From Cyclobacteriaceae bacterium (GTDB lineage Bacteria; Bacteroidota; Bacteroidia; Cytophagales; Cyclobacteriaceae), in contig JAHBUC010000001.1 in assembly GCA_019638275.1 (NCBI GenBank), positions 620,001 through 684,000 on the forward strand: a stretch of DNA of 64,000 nt. Direction: 5' to 3'. The stretch's first letter is position 1. Each line of letters opens with the position of its first letter. Of the stretch, positions 62,849-64,000 are shown in pieces. Under the pieces are notes generated by a model. That model was given only the letters and a program-made list of their open reading frames with translations. It was not told the origin of the DNA and searched no databases. Position numbers and translations under genes: made by a program.

Positions 62849-63715
62849 ATGGCTGCGCCTTTGGTTACTGTTATTTGCTTGTGTTATAACCAAAAACGTT
62901 TTGTTCGTGAGGCAGTTGAATCGGTAATCAATCAATCTTACGCCCCTGTTCAGATTATTGTTGTAGATGATGCCAGTACCGATGGCAGCCGGGATTCGAT
63001 AAATCAACTTAAAATTCAATATCCCCAGCTCGAAGTATTGTTGCTGAACGAAAACATGGGAAATTGCCGCGCGTTCAATCGGGGATTGGCGCTGGCAAAA
63101 GGCGAATACATGATTGATCTTGCAGCCGATGATGTGTTGTTACCCGATCGAATAAAAATTGGGGTTGATGCCTTGCAGCAGGCTGGCGATGATTATGGGG
63201 TGCATTTTTGTGATGCTGAACTAATTGATGAAACGGGTGCTTTTGTAAATCATCATTCCGATAAGTATCCGCATCATACAATTCCACAAGGAGATATTTA
63301 CGAACAAGTGATCAAACGATATTTTATTTGTCCCCCAACAATTATGTTTCGAAGATCGGTTATGGATAAATTGGGTGGATATGATGAAACGCTGGCTTAT
63401 GAGGATTTTGATTTTTGGATTCGTTCTTCACGTCAATTCAAATACACGTATTCCCCGGAACCTTTGGTAAAGAAGCGTGTGGTTAAAAATAGCCTGGGGA
63501 GTAAGCAGGAAAAATTTTTCAACCGACATGCTGAGTCTACCTTTCGGGTTTGTAAAAAAATTCTTGATTTGAACCGAACGGCTGAAGAAAAAAAGGCGCT
63601 GACAAAAAGAATACGGTACGAGATAAAATTAAGCTTGCGTCTCTTGAATATTTGGCTGGCGATTAAATATTCTTCACTTTTGGTTTGTAACGTACGTAAG
63701 CGATATACTCACTAA
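62849..63715 (+). CDS. GT2 family glycosyltransferase
   Basis: 288 residues. GT-A motifs: VICLCYNQKRFVREAVESVI, IIVVDDASTDGSRDSI, LNENMGNCRAFNRGLALAKG, DLAADDVLLPDRI (the DxD-like site) and GGYDETLAYEDFDFWIRSS. Typical of cell-surface polysaccharide or lipid glycosylation. Last base overlaps the next ATG. Confidence 0.94.
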   Translation: MAAPLVTVICLCYNQKRFVREAVESVINQSYAPVQIIVVDDASTDGSRDSINQLKIQYPQLEVLLLNENMGNCRAFNRGLALAKGEYMIDLAADDVLLPDRIKIGVDALQQAGDDYGVHFCDAELIDETGAFVNHHSDKYPHHTIPQGDIYEQVIKRYFICPPTIMFRRSVMDKLGGYDETLAYEDFDFWIRSSRQFKYTYSPEPLVKKRVVKNSLGSKQEKFFNRHAESTFRVCKKILDLNRTAEEKKALTKRIRYEIKLSLRLLNIWLAIKYSSLLVCNVRKRYTH

Positions 63716-64000
63716 TGGAAAATCCCGGTCGCTGCTTGAATTGCAATACCCTGTTACAGGGTAATTTCTGCCACATATGTGGACAAAAAGTTATTGAGCA
63801 GAAAGAGCGAACGCTTAAGTATTTCATTATTCAGTTTTTTGGTGCAGCCTTTTTTCTCGAGAGCAGTTTTATCAAGAACCTATGGCGTTTGGTGTCTGCA
63901 CCAGGCCTGATGGCGCAAGACTTTGCAGAGGGAAGACGTAAAAGATGGATGGCGCCTTTTTCATTATTCTTACTGATCAACCTGATTTATTTCATTGTAA
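63715..64000 (+). CDS. DUF3667 family membrane protein, 3'-truncated by window edge
   Basis: First 95 residues: a zinc-ribbon start CLNCNTLLQGNFCHICGQK with four Cys, then RTLKYFIIQFFGAAFFLESS, SFIKNLWRLVSAPGLMAQDF, RRKRWMAPFSLFLLINLIYF. This is the DUF3667 opening with GxRxxxxxPFxxFL. Function unknown; continues outside the window. Confidence 0.88.
   Translation, partial: MENPGRCLNCNTLLQGNFCHICGQKVIEQKERTLKYFIIQFFGAAFFLESSFIKNLWRLVSAPGLMAQDFAEGRRKRWMAPFSLFLLINLIYFIV

Noticed and set aside
62849..63715. GT2 enzyme at the right end as part of the peptide cluster
   Set aside because: It is 44 kb away, in a different operon with lipid-type genes and in core-like sequence.
1..64000. CRISPR array or cas genes
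   Set aside because: No regularly spaced direct repeats and no Cas-like protein were seen.

Overview
The window comes from a Bacteroidota chromosome, most likely the order Cytophagales. Supporting signs are TAnnTTTG-type -7 boxes (for example before the release factor gene at 47513 and the MocR gene at 45105), few strong Shine-Dalgarno sites, FecR/ECF pairs, carboxypeptidase-regulatory-like secreted proteins, a BatE-like protein, head-GIN, DUF1684 and DUF3667 proteins, and a Bacteroidota-type tyrosine recombinase. Placement below phylum level is inference.

Region 1 (1-18972) is a compact, AT-rich, plus-strand biosynthetic cluster that looks like an undescribed class of ribosomally made, modified peptide (RiPP). 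In order it encodes: a GT2 glycosyltransferase (cut by the window edge), an S41-like protein with a Cys at the nucleophile position, a radical SAM/SPASM enzyme, an unknown protein, a subtilase, an FtsX/MacB-type permease, a small acyl-carrier-like protein without the carrier serine, a JMJD6-like JmjC oxygenase, a full ABC exporter, a 60-aa putative precursor peptide (11856-12038), a small secreted lipocalin-like protein, an LpxL-like acyltransferase homologue, a glycosyltransferase-like protein, two ROXA-like JmjC proteins (one has lost all three iron ligands), a secreted CarboxypepD_reg protein, a second JMJD6-like oxygenase and a decayed fifth JmjC gene. The inferred logic is radical crosslinking plus 2-oxoglutarate-dependent hydroxylation, perhaps followed by glycosylation or acylation, then proteolysis and export.

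Region 2 (19.4-33.8 kb) is accessory DNA. It holds a 627-aa secreted orphan protein behind a pair of operator-like palindromes, a restriction-helicase fragment, a TPR protein with a Cys-rich lipoprotein, an SRAP pseudogene, an RteC-like protein, a short FecR/ECF pair, two convergent tiny membrane proteins, structured inverted repeats, and a tyrosine recombinase next to tRNA-Lys(TTT) with clustered palindromic att-type repeats. The recombinase and tRNA mark the right edge of an integrated element that extends leftward and may include the peptide cluster.

Region 3 (33.9-64 kb) is ordinary chromosome, visibly richer in G+C: BatE-like protein, fluoride channel, a tRNA-Thr(CGT) gene with a 7-bp hairpin inserted in its T loop, an Rrf2 regulator, an adaptor/permease/ATPase efflux operon, ilvE, two GNATs, a rhodanese, an EamA transporter divergent from a MocR regulator, prfB with the programmed +1 frameshift, MFS transporters, an ECF sigma factor, an NhaC antiporter, a saccharopine-dehydrogenase-like enzyme, an Mpo1-like protein, a GT2 enzyme and the start of a DUF3667 gene. 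Three families of palindromic intergenic repeats lie between these genes.
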